From an uncultured Clostridia bacterium (GTDB lineage: Bacteria; Bacillota; Clostridia; Oscillospirales; Ruminococcaceae): 8,921 nucleotides of DNA. The translations under genes and the position numbers were made by a program. Below the pieces are notes generated by a model, which saw nothing but the letters and a program-made list of their open reading frames with translations, was not told the origin of the DNA and made no database searches. Every line of letters starts with the position of its first letter. The first letter of the stretch is position 1. Location of the stretch: contig CANRDG010000073.1 of the NCBI GenBank assembly GCA_947629275.1, positions 1 to 8,921 on the forward strand, written 5' to 3'. Below are positions 1 through 5,894 of the stretch, in pieces.

Positions 1-75
1 GAACACAGAAGTTAAGCTCATCCTCGCCTACGATACTCTGCGGGCGACCGCTTGGGAAAATCGGTATCGCCGACA
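1..75 (+). rRNA. rrf: 5S ribosomal RNA, 3' part (5' end outside window)
   Basis: The window opens inside a 5S rRNA. The conserved loop GAACACAGAAGTTAAGC lies at 2-18 (family consensus GAACACGGAAGTTAAGC). The downstream half follows the usual order, with the GGGCGACC segment around 41-48 and the TTGGGAAAATCGG loop E/helix IV region around 52-64. It ends at GCCGACA and is followed within a few bases by a terminator. About the first 40 nt of the gene are missing. The exact 3' end (73-77) is an estimate. It is probably the last gene of an rrn operon, but no 23S sequence is in view. Confidence 0.93.
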
Positions 76-81
76 TAAAAA

Positions 82-117
82 CTCCTTTGGTACAAATGTA
101 TCAAAGGAGCTTTTTTA
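82..117 (+). terminator. Terminator after 5S rRNA, probably bidirectional
   Basis: The arms 82-93 and 98-109 form a 12-bp stem (one G-T pair) around an AAAT loop. CTTTTTTATT follows on the plus strand, a textbook intrinsic terminator for the rRNA. Read from the minus strand, the same hairpin is followed by TTTTTA, so it can also stop the converging DUF3793 gene, whose stop codon (115-117) lies in the T-run. Confidence 0.92.
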
Positions 118-675
118 TTCATTTTCGCGCTTTTTTACCGTCAGCTTGTCAAGGGTGCAGCCCTGCCTTTGAAGCCTGCTGTAAACGCGCGTGCATTTTG
201 AAAATTTGTCAAAACATCGCTTTGCCTGCGCTTCGTTCCCGTAAACTTTCCAGTATCCGCAAAGTCGGCAGGGACGGTCATTTTTTATAAAGCCCTCAAC
301 ATCGGACGGCGGATAACCGAGAAAAAGACCTATCTCGTGCGGAAAACCGCCGCCGCTTTTCAAACGTTTCTGCAAACGCACGATGTCCTCGCAGCAGTTT
401 TTGCAGGAGTAACCGCAGCGGCAAAGAAGTTTGTGCGCAGTGCGGTCTCGCAGGTCGCGTTTTAGCATATCGGGACGGTAAATGTATACAAGCGCTCTTT
501 CGTTTTCGTATTTCAGCGGCAGCGCGCGCAACCCTTTTGGCACGAGCCGTTTGTTCAGATCTCTCAGCTCGCGCAGCATTTCACTGCGGCAGGAAAAATC
601 GTATGCAAAAATACTGCCCGTTTTAAGCCCTGCAAGCGTCGGTGAACAGTGGCGAACTATAATTTCTTCAGACAT
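115..675 (-). CDS. DUF3793 family protein
   Basis: A 186-residue soluble, Cys-rich, basic protein. The sequence matches what I know of DUF3793, a family of unknown function in Firmicutes. The early CSPTLAGLKTGSIF segment, the central HEIGLFLGYPPSDVEGF signature, and the CRLCGYWKVYG segment with a following F-x-K-x-x-K-C are all typical. Several CxxC-like pairs (CRCGYSCKNCC; CRLC) could bind a metal or cofactor, but that is inference. The frame is open further upstream (to 738). I chose the ATG at 673-675 because AAGGAAG lies 6 nt before it and the protein then starts MSEEIIVRHCSP, as family members do. The gene is alone in its unit, convergent with the 5S rRNA, and driven by a consensus promoter with a palindromic operator. 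In other Clostridia such genes can sit near flavodoxin or ferrous-iron transport genes, from memory. No such neighbour is visible here. Confidence 0.85.
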   Translation of the reverse strand: MSEEIIVRHCSPTLAGLKTGSIFAYDFSCRSEMLRELRDLNKRLVPKGLRALPLKYENERALVYIYRPDMLKRDLRDRTAHKLLCRCGYSCKNCCEDIVRLQKRLKSGGGFPHEIGLFLGYPPSDVEGFIKNDRPCRLCGYWKVYGNEAQAKRCFDKFSKCTRVYSRLQRQGCTLDKLTVKKRENE

Positions 676-681
676 TCTTTT

Positions 682-688
682 CTTCCTT
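682..688 (-). promoter_or_regulatory. Shine-Dalgarno site deciding the DUF3793 start
   Basis: On the minus strand AAGGAAG lies 6 nt before the ATG at 673-675. The two upstream in-frame ATGs (691-693 and further up) lack an equally placed site, and the residues they would add (a Lys/Arg-rich stretch) do not look like the family N-terminus. Confidence 0.65.
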
Positions 689-729
689 CTCATAAACTTA
701 TTGTGCATAACAATTTTGCGTATATACTT

Positions 730-747
730 AGTTAGCATATGCTAACT
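730..747. promoter_or_regulatory. 18-bp perfect palindrome, probable repressor operator
   Basis: AGTTAGCATATGCTAACT is a perfect inverted repeat without a spacer. It begins about 7 nt downstream of the -10 box of the minus-strand promoter, so it covers the predicted transcription start and first transcribed bases, where a bound repressor would block initiation. The half-site GTTAG/CTAAC resembles the TTAGG/CCTAA-type half-sites of DtxR/MntR-family metal regulators. The identity of the regulator is inference. Confidence 0.7.
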
Positions 748-754
748 TAATAAT

Positions 755-783
755 ATTATATCCTGAATTTTATGAAATGTCAA
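755..783 (-). promoter_or_regulatory. Consensus sigma-A promoter for the DUF3793 gene
   Basis: On the minus strand TTGACA (778-783) is separated by exactly 17 bp from TATAAT (755-760), a full match to the housekeeping consensus at both boxes. Transcription should start near 748, giving a leader of about 72 nt. Such a strong promoter usually implies a strong off-switch, consistent with the overlapping palindrome at 730-747. Confidence 0.88.
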
Positions 784-830
784 TACAATTGTAAAATTTT
801 TTCTGCAAGACAAAAATGCCTTTCTGCCTA

Positions 831-859
831 TTGAAATTTAAGCGGCATTATTGTATAAT
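831..859 (+). promoter_or_regulatory. Promoter of the CBM2/GH5/SDR unit
   Basis: TTGAAA (831-836), a 17-bp spacer and TATAAT (854-859) match the sigma-A consensus at 11 of 12 positions. Transcription should begin near 866, leaving a leader of about 45 nt before the ATG at 911. It is divergent from the DUF3793 promoter, with the two -35 boxes about 47 bp apart. No further operator is evident between them beyond a short ACAATTGT palindrome. Confidence 0.82.
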
Positions 860-892
860 AATTATGTATGTTTTACATTGCGTACCCGTTTT

Positions 893-902
893 AAGGAAAG
901 GA
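893..902 (+). promoter_or_regulatory. Shine-Dalgarno site deciding the start of the CBM2 membrane protein
   Basis: AAGGAAAGGA ends 8 nt before the ATG at 911. The open frame extends upstream to 851, but an ATG there would lie inside the promoter -10 region, so the 911 start is preferred. Confidence 0.75.
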
Positions 903-910
903 AAGTTGTT

Positions 911-1816
911 ATGTCCGATAAAAAGAACGTTCAAAATAAAATAGATAATATGGAAAAAGCGGAAAAGCCAACGGCGAAAACTTTGGAAAATACCGATAAA
1001 AAGCCTCTTTCTGATGAAGTAAAACAGCGTATAGCAGGACTAGCTGTCATAGGCGTTATAACTGTGGGACTGTGCATTACCGGTATGGTCGGCAAATTCA
1101 GCGGCGACAGCATACCCACAGCAAGTGTATCTTCTTCGGTATCAGAAAGTTCAGCGGCTGACGATGTAAACTCTGCGGCTGACAGTTCTTCTGTAAATTC
1201 TGTAGAAGAGAGTTCAAAGGAAGATGAAAGCTCTGATACCGGTGAAAGCTCACAGCCTGACGAAAGCGCTGATGTGACTGCGGCTGATGAAAGTTCTCAA
1301 CAGGAAACATCTGACAGCCAAAGCGATGAAACATCTGCCGACAGTGAGCAGTCAAAGACGGACGATACTTCCAAATCGGAAAGTTCTCAGCCTGACAAGC
1401 CCCAAACAGCAAAACCGTCAAAGACCGATCCGCCCAAAACTGACCCGCCAAAGACAGATCCACCGAAAACAGATCCGCCAAAGACCGACCCTCCTGCGCC
1501 AAGCGGGGGACTTTCAGCAAACTGTTCGGTCGTAGGTAATCCGTGGGAGGAAGACGGCAAAAAATGTTTTCAGATAAGTATAACTATAAACAACGGTACT
1601 TCATCTGAAAAGAACGGCTGGACGGTAAGCATGACTGTTCCGTCGGGTACTGAAATAATGAACAGTTGGAATGGAAATTTTTCTATAAACGGAACGACTA
1701 TAACTATCACAAATCTTGATTACAACGGCAGAATTGCCGCAGGCGGTCATTCCGCAGACATTGGCTTAATAGTAAAAAGCCCTAGCGAATTTACACCGTC
1801 GGCAAGCGTAAAGTGA
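911..1816 (+). CDS. Membrane-anchored surface protein with a CBM2-like cellulose-binding module, no catalytic domain
   Basis: A 301-residue type II membrane protein. Residues 1-40 are a charged, Lys-rich cytoplasmic tail, and 41-61 are a single transmembrane helix (IAGLAVIGV...). Residues 62-170 are a Ser/Asp/Glu-rich stalk, 171-195 are five KTDPP repeats, and about 201-295 form one CBM2-like beta-sandwich. The module aligns by eye with the CBM2a of Cellulomonas Cex: W212 in NPW, core W237 in GWTV, W253 in NSWNG and Y271 in LDYNG correspond to the first surface Trp, the buried Trp and the second and third surface aromatics. IAAGGHSADIGL replaces the usual IPAGGxxxFGF. There is no signal-peptidase site, dockerin or sorting motif, so the N-terminal helix should hold it to the cell. 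With no enzyme domain it probably acts as an adhesin or substrate-docking protein. It lies 20 bp upstream of the similarly built GH5 cellulase. The exact ligand is inferred. Confidence 0.85.
   Translation: MSDKKNVQNKIDNMEKAEKPTAKTLENTDKKPLSDEVKQRIAGLAVIGVITVGLCITGMVGKFSGDSIPTASVSSSVSESSAADDVNSAADSSSVNSVEESSKEDESSDTGESSQPDESADVTAADESSQQETSDSQSDETSADSEQSKTDDTSKSESSQPDKPQTAKPSKTDPPKTDPPKTDPPKTDPPKTDPPAPSGGLSANCSVVGNPWEEDGKKCFQISITINNGTSSEKNGWTVSMTVPSGTEIMNSWNGNFSINGTTITITNLDYNGRIAAGGHSADIGLIVKSPSEFTPSASVK
1421..1495 (+). repeat. Five tandem 15-bp units encoding KTDPP
   Basis: Five consecutive copies of Lys-Thr-Asp-Pro-Pro form a stiff Pro-rich segment just before the CBM2-like module. The units differ at most wobble positions (for example AAG ACC GAT against AAA ACA GAT), so the peptide is kept while the DNA has diverged. 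Confidence 0.95.
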
Positions 1817-1836
1817 CGCAGTAGGAGAGTGAACAT

Positions 1837-3831
1837 ATGAAAAGATTTATGGAATGGTTCGACAAAACCTTTAATAAGGAAAGAATGTCGGAAAAGCAGT
1901 ACATTCAGGTAAAAACGGGCGTATCTATACTGATAGTGCTTGCACTTGCAGCACTTGCTGTGATAAGTATTTTCTCATATAATAAGCTGCATGAAAAGCC
2001 TCTGCATTCTGATGCGTTTGCTTCGTCACAAAGTTCGTCAGGGTACACGCTTATAACTGCTTCCGGCATTTCAACTACTTCATCGGTCAGCGACAGCAGT
2101 AAAAGCAGTGAAAGCGTAGTAGACAGCAGTGACAGCGCGCTGCAGGCAAAGGGAATTTCGGTAACTTATAATGTTTCTAATACTTGGGAAAACGCCGGAA
2201 AGACCTGCTATCAGGTGGATATGAGCATAAAAAACAACACCGCAGAGACACTTCCTGACTGGAAACTTACACTTGACGTTGCCCAGGGTGACACCGTTGA
2301 CGGTTGGAACGCATCTTTCAGTGTGAACGGTGCAAAGCTTACTGTTACACCGAGCGAGCATAACAAAGAGATATACGCAGGCGGAAGCGTTTCGGTTGGT
2401 TTTATACTTACTTCATCGGGCAGCTTCAATGCGGATACCATTAAGGTAAACGACGGCGATACCACAGTGAATGAGGGCGCTGTTTCGGGCGATAATAATC
2501 AACAGCAGGGCGGCAACAACAATAATAACGGCAATAATAACAATAACAACGGCAATAACGGTCAGCCGTCTGTAGATGTAAGCGAGCTTTTGGAGCGCAG
2601 TGAAGACGCAGTTCAGGGCGACGACTGGCTTTCTGTAAAGGGCAACAAAATAGTTGACAAAGACGGCAAGGAAGTTTGGATAACCGGCGTAAACTGGTTT
2701 GGCTACAATACCGGCACCAATATATTTGACGGTCTGTGGGGAAGCGAGCTTGTCTCCTCCGTTACCGCGATAGCAGACCACGGTTTCAATCTTGTAAGAA
2801 TACCGTTTTCGGCGGAGCTTATAAATCAGTGGGCGGCAGGGGAGTACCCGCAAGCGAACTACAATCAGGCGTACAATGCAGACCTTACCTCTATGAACAG
2901 CCTTGAAATATTCGACTATGTGCTGAAACTTTTCGAGGCTAACGGCATGAAAGTCATGATAGACATACACTGTGCCAAGACCGATGCATCGGGTCACAAT
3001 GTTAATTTGTGGTACAACGACAGCATCACGACAGAGGACTATTACAAAGCCCTTGAATGGATGGCAGATCGCTACAAGAATAACGACACCATAGTTGCTT
3101 ATGACCTTAAAAACGAGCCTCACGGCAAACCTTATGAGGGCGACAAGGCTGCAAAATGGGATAACTCAAAAGATGCAAATAACTGGAAGTATGTAGCCGA
3201 AACGGCTGCTTCGAGAATACTTGCAAAGAACCCCAATGTTCTTATAATGGTAGAGGGCATAGAGATCTACCCCATAGATACCGCGAAAAACGGAGATTTC
3301 CATTCTACAGATGAAAAAGACTATTACTTCAACTGGTGGGGCGGCAACCTGCGCGGCGTCAAGAAAGACCCGATAGATCTCGGCAAATATCAGAACAAGC
3401 TGGTGTATTCGCCGCACGACTACGGACCAACGGTGTACAAGCAGCCGTGGTTTGAGGGCAGCTATGACTTTAACAGCCTTATGAAAGACTGCTGGCAGGA
3501 CAACTGGTTCTACATATACAAGCAGAATATCGCGCCGCTGCTTATAGGCGAGTGGGGCGGCTTTATGACAGAACCCAACATTACATGGATGACCTATATG
3601 CGGCAGCTTATCAAGGAAAATCATCTGCACCATACATTCTGGTGCTTTAATGCAAATTCGGGCGACACCGGCGGACTGGTGCTTGACGACTTTACAACGT
3701 GGGACGAAGAAAAGTACGCGTTTGTAAAAGAAGTTTTGTGGCAGCAGGGCGGCAAATTTGTAGGGCTTGACCACGCCATACCGCTGGGCAAAAACGGCAT
3801 TACCTTAAGCGAGGCAAAAAGCCTGAGCTGA
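1837..3831 (+). CDS. Membrane-anchored CBM2-GH5 endo-beta-1,4-glucanase (cellulase)
   Basis: A 664-residue type II membrane enzyme expected to cut beta-1,4-glucan (cellulose) at the cell surface. Residues 1-26 are cytoplasmic, about 27-47 are a transmembrane helix, and 62-105 are a Ser-rich stalk. Residues 107-198 are a CBM2-like module (W117, core W142, W157; H175 at the third aromatic site; ending in VGF). Residues 225-242 are an Asn/Gly linker, and about 264-640 are a GH5 barrel. Key GH5 residues are visible: R321 in LVRIPF, H378 in DIHC, acid/base E427 in KNEPHG, H527 and Y529 in SPHDYGP, nucleophile E572 in IGEWGG, and W602. The HDYGP and QNIAPLLIGEWGG style suggests subfamily GH5_1, from memory. 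No dockerin, sortase motif or cleavable signal is seen. AGGAG at 1823-1827 supports the start. It appears co-transcribed with the upstream CBM2 protein (20-bp gap) and the downstream SDR (29-bp gap). The 'cellulase' assignment is strong; exact substrate preference is inferred. Confidence 0.93.
   Translation: MKRFMEWFDKTFNKERMSEKQYIQVKTGVSILIVLALAALAVISIFSYNKLHEKPLHSDAFASSQSSSGYTLITASGISTTSSVSDSSKSSESVVDSSDSALQAKGISVTYNVSNTWENAGKTCYQVDMSIKNNTAETLPDWKLTLDVAQGDTVDGWNASFSVNGAKLTVTPSEHNKEIYAGGSVSVGFILTSSGSFNADTIKVNDGDTTVNEGAVSGDNNQQQGGNNNNNGNNNNNNGNNGQPSVDVSELLERSEDAVQGDDWLSVKGNKIVDKDGKEVWITGVNWFGYNTGTNIFDGLWGSELVSSVTAIADHGFNLVRIPFSAELINQWAAGEYPQANYNQAYNADLTSMNSLEIFDYVLKLFEANGMKVMIDIHCAKTDASGHNVNLWYNDSITTEDYYKALEWMADRYKNNDTIVAYDLKNEPHGKPYEGDKAAKWDNSKDANNWKYVAETAASRILAKNPNVLIMVEGIEIYPIDTAKNGDFHSTDEKDYYFNWWGGNLRGVKKDPIDLGKYQNKLVYSPHDYGPTVYKQPWFEGSYDFNSLMKDCWQDNWFYIYKQNIAPLLIGEWGGFMTEPNITWMTYMRQLIKENHLHHTFWCFNANSGDTGGLVLDDFTTWDEEKYAFVKEVLWQQGGKFVGLDHAIPLGKNGITLSEAKSLS
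2509..2562 (+). repeat. Low-complexity Asn/Gly-coding linker
   Basis: AAC/AAT-rich tract encoding a poly-Asn/Gly stretch (residues 225-242 of the GH5 protein) between the CBM2-like module and the catalytic region. It is a flexible linker, different in composition from the Ser/Glu and KTDPP stalk of the upstream protein. Confidence 0.9.
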
Positions 3832-3843
3832 TACATAAAAAGC

Positions 3844-3850
3844 AAAGGAG
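3844..3850 (+). promoter_or_regulatory. Shine-Dalgarno site deciding the SDR start
   Basis: AAAGGAG ends 10 nt before the ATG at 3861. An in-frame GTG at 3852 lies only 1 nt after it, too close to be used, so the ATG is the start. Confidence 0.8.
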
Positions 3851-3860
3851 CGTGCGCATT

Positions 3861-4646
3861 ATGAGAAGAGCAATAAGCGGCGAAACAGCCGTAATTACGG
3901 GAGCTAGTTCGGGCATAGGCAGAGAGATCGCGCTTATACTTGACGGCATGGGATATGAAACAGTTCTTGTCGCGAGGCGCGAGGGCAGACTGGAGGAGCT
4001 TAAACAGCGCATGAAAAATCCCTCGAGGACGTTTTGCGCCGACGTAAGTAAAGAAAGCGACTGCCAAAGGCTCTTTGATGAAGTAAAGAGCGATAACGTT
4101 CAGATACTTGTAAACTGCGCAGGCTTCGGCGCGGCAGGATATTTTGAGGAAATACCCCTTGAAAAAGAGCTTGCCATGATAGACACCAACGTGAAAGCCG
4201 TGCATATACTGACGAAGCTGTTTTTGCAGAAGTTTACAGACAACGACAGCGGATATATACTCAACGTTGCGTCGTCGGCAGGACTTATGCCGGGCGGACC
4301 GCTTATGGCGACATACTATGCGACGAAAGCGTATGTTGTCAGCCTTACCAACGCCATAGCCGCCGAGCTTGAAGATATGTGCAGCAACGTGTATATCGGC
4401 GCGCTTTGCCCCGGACCTGTTGATACCGAATTCAATGAAGTGGCGCAGGTGAATTTCGCTATGAAAGGCATAACGCCAAAGTTTTGCGCGCAGTACGCGG
4501 TAATGGAGATGTTCAACCGCAAGGTGATAATCATACCCGAAACAAAAATGAAAGCCGCCGCGCTGGCACAAAGGCTCGTGCCAAAAAGTATAACGCTTGG
4601 CGTTGCGGCAAGATACCAAAGCAAAAAGCTTGAAAATAATGATTGA
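3861..4646 (+). CDS. Short-chain dehydrogenase/reductase (SDR, classical type)
   Basis: A 261-residue cytoplasmic NAD(P)-dependent oxidoreductase of normal length for classical SDRs. The nucleotide-binding motif TGASSGIG is at residues 13-20 and NCAG at 85-88. The full catalytic tetrad is present: N110, S139, Y152 and K156 (YYATK), with the typical 13-residue Ser-Tyr spacing. PGPVDTEF (184-191) follows the usual PGxVxT pattern. Arg39-Arg40 after the second beta strand favours NADP(H), by family rule. The substrate cannot be told; the overall look is of the broad 3-oxoacyl reductase-like/YqjQ-like group. It follows the cellulase by 29 bp with no terminator between, so it is probably in the same transcript, although no functional link to cellulose use is obvious. 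The gene ends 13 bp before a strong hairpin. Confidence 0.9.
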   Translation: MRRAISGETAVITGASSGIGREIALILDGMGYETVLVARREGRLEELKQRMKNPSRTFCADVSKESDCQRLFDEVKSDNVQILVNCAGFGAAGYFEEIPLEKELAMIDTNVKAVHILTKLFLQKFTDNDSGYILNVASSAGLMPGGPLMATYYATKAYVVSLTNAIAAELEDMCSNVYIGALCPGPVDTEFNEVAQVNFAMKGITPKFCAQYAVMEMFNRKVIIIPETKMKAAALAQRLVPKSITLGVAARYQSKKLENND

Positions 4647-4659
4647 CAGCATACAAAAA

Positions 4660-4690
4660 AGCCCCCGAACAACTAAGCTCGGGGGCTGAA
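4660..4690. terminator. Bidirectional terminator between SDR and lipoprotein genes
   Basis: AGCCCCCGA (4660-4668) pairs perfectly with TCGGGGGCT (4679-4687) around a 10-nt loop. On the minus strand the stem is followed by TTTTTGT, a strong terminator for the lipoprotein gene. On the plus strand it is followed by GAAATTTT, a weaker tail that still ends the cellulase unit. Both genes converge on it. Confidence 0.92.
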
Positions 4691-4708
4691 ATTTTGCCCT
4701 AAAAATTA

Positions 4709-5587
4709 TTATTCTTCGGGGGTAGCAACAGGATAAGTTGTAAGATCTATAAGCTCAATGCTGGTATCAACAGGCTGAACGTATTCAGGCTCATTGCCCT
4801 CGTCCCACCATTCAACTTTAACGTTGGAGACCTTAACGTTCTTGTTGTCGAAAACCTTCTTGCCGTCGTCGCCGTCAGAAACAGTCATTCCCTCATCAGC
4901 AGCAAGACCGTAAATGTCTACGCAGAATACATTGGTCGAGAATGCCTCAGCAGTAGGATCGTCAAATGCTTCTTCTGTAACTTCGCCGTCTTTCAAAGTC
5001 TTTTTGTAGTTGGGGTTAGCAGAGGAAACAATTTCCTTGTCGATATAAACGGTGTAAGTGCCGTCGCCCTTTATGTGAGCAGCACCAACGTTGGCATCGT
5101 TTATATTCCAGCAGCCGTAAGCCCACGCGCTGTCGGTGTACATCAGGAATGCATCATAGGTCTTTTCCTGATCGGCAATGCCCGAAATATCGAATGTAAC
5201 AGCCAAACCGCCGTCAAATACCATTTCGTCGGGGTCAAAGCCGGGGTCTTTCTGAGTGCCTGCACCATACGCATTATAGAGCTCTATACGGAAACAGCCG
5301 TTCGGATACTCAATAGCGCCCTGTATCAGCTTGCTTTCGTCAAATTCAGAGAAAGTAGCAGGTTCGGCGGCTGCTGCGCTGCTTTCGTCAGCGGCAGAAG
5401 ATTCTTCAGCGGCAGTGGTTTCTTCGGGCTTGCTCTCCTCGGGAGCAGTAGTGGTTTCTGCAACGCTTTCAGCAGGAGCAGAAGTTGTATCGGCAGCCGA
5501 AGAAGTGTCATCGTCGCCGCAAGATGCGAGCATAGAAACAGACATAGTCATTGCAAGAGCAATAGCAGCTAACTTTTTCATTTTCAT
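4709..5587 (-). CDS. Lipoprotein with Ser/Glu/Thr linker and beta-rich, possibly carbohydrate-binding domain
   Basis: A 292-residue secreted lipoprotein. Residues 1-22 are a lipoprotein signal peptide with lipobox LASC, so C23 should be acylated and hold the protein on the outer face of the membrane. Residues 24-78 are a Ser/Ala/Glu/Thr low-complexity stalk. Residues 79-292 are an acidic domain with alternating beta-strand patterns and many aromatics (W155, W160, W260, W261). I do not recognise a named family. The ELYNAYG and VTFDISGI segments and the KGDGTYTVYID strand recall beta-sandwich modules of Ruminococcus surface proteins, so binding of a glycan is a reasonable guess only. Residues 100-137 align by eye with 133-172 of the divergently transcribed secreted protein. 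The start has a perfect AAAGGAGGT 8 nt upstream (5596-5604). A solute-binding role is less likely because no ABC permease genes adjoin it. Confidence 0.8.
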   Translation of the reverse strand: MKMKKLAAIALAMTMSVSMLASCGDDDTSSAADTTSAPAESVAETTTAPEESKPEETTAAEESSAADESSAAAAEPATFSEFDESKLIQGAIEYPNGCFRIELYNAYGAGTQKDPGFDPDEMVFDGGLAVTFDISGIADQEKTYDAFLMYTDSAWAYGCWNINDANVGAAHIKGDGTYTVYIDKEIVSSANPNYKKTLKDGEVTEEAFDDPTAEAFSTNVFCVDIYGLAADEGMTVSDGDDGKKVFDNKNVKVSNVKVEWWDEGNEPEYVQPVDTSIELIDLTTYPVATPEE

Positions 5588-5595
5588 CTTGGATT

Positions 5596-5604
5596 ACCTC
5601 CTTT
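5596..5604 (-). promoter_or_regulatory. Strong Shine-Dalgarno site of the lipoprotein gene
   Basis: AAAGGAGGT on the minus strand lies 8 nt before the ATG at 5585-5587. A second in-frame ATG 6 nt further in is possible but less well spaced. Confidence 0.85.
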
Positions 5605-5621
5605 AAAATATTTGTACTTAT

Positions 5622-5650
5622 ATTGTAACCTATAATTTTTATATTTTCAA
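5622..5650 (-). promoter_or_regulatory. Promoter of the lipoprotein gene
   Basis: On the minus strand TTGAAA (5645-5650), a 17-bp spacer and TACAAT (5622-5627) match the sigma-A consensus at 10 of 12 positions. Transcription should start near 5615, leaving a leader of under 30 nt. Confidence 0.75.
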
Positions 5651-5894
5651 TTTGCGTTTTGCACAAAATTAAAATGCCCGTTTCACCATTATTGACGTAT
5701 TCAAACAAAATCAACACAGCATAGTTTAATATATTTATATATTTGCTGAATTTTACGACAATACGTAAAACGGTATCATTGAGCGGCGTGAAAACGTTTA
5801 AAGATATTCACTTTTAGGGAAAATATGAAACATATTATATTTTGATTTGTGCAATTTTCACAAAAAAAAAAAATAAAATTATGTACAATGTGCC
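5651..5894. other. AT-rich divergent intergenic region with inverted repeats
   Basis: The space between the two divergent surface-protein genes (5588-5961) holds no gene I can support. Outside the two promoters it contains a 7-bp inverted repeat at 5751-5770 (TTTTACG, 6-nt spacer, CGTAAAA), a 6-bp repeat at 5822-5836 (AATATG, AAA, CATATT), a 6-bp repeat at 5846-5864 (TTTGTG, 7-nt spacer, CACAAA) and a run of 12 A at 5862-5873. These are candidate operator or curvature elements, with chance occurrence possible in such AT-rich DNA. Confidence 0.55.
5751..5770. repeat. Inverted repeat, 7-bp arms, possible operator
   Basis: TTTTACG at 5751-5757 and CGTAAAA at 5764-5770 are perfect inverted arms around ACAATA. 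There is no T-run and it lies far from either gene end, so a terminator is unlikely; a regulator binding site is possible. Confidence 0.5.

Noticed and set aside
676..910. Possible riboswitch or small RNA between the divergent promoters
   Set aside because: The leaders are about 72 and 45 nt, with no conserved aptamer pattern or terminator hairpin before either start codon; the promoters and operator account for the region.
1421..1495. Tandem 15-bp repeats as a possible CRISPR or minisatellite
   Set aside because: The units are in frame, have no spacers and vary at wobble positions, so they are a coding peptide repeat.
1098..1520. Open frames in other frames of the stalk and repeat region of the CBM2 protein
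   Set aside because: They arise from the repetitive Ser/Glu/Pro codons. The plus frame with a transmembrane helix and CBM2-like module is clearly the gene.
2413..3774. Minus-strand open frames of about 200-236 codons within the GH5 gene
   Set aside because: They are antisense shadows of the cellulase; the translated products are low-complexity or featureless, for example the reverse of the Asn-rich linker.
3852..3860. GTG at 3852 as the SDR start codon
   Set aside because: It lies 1 nt after the AAAGGAG ribosome site, too close for initiation; the ATG at 3861 has normal spacing.
3621..4652. Long minus-strand open frame (343 codons) opposite the GH5 end and the SDR gene
   Set aside because: It lies antisense to two genes with complete family motifs, has no ribosome site or recognisable domain, and its composition is what the codon bias of the plus-strand genes would produce.
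4709..5587. Lipoprotein as an ABC transporter solute-binding protein
   Set aside because: There is no permease or ATPase gene beside it, the domain is acidic and beta-patterned, and no solute-binding motif is visible.
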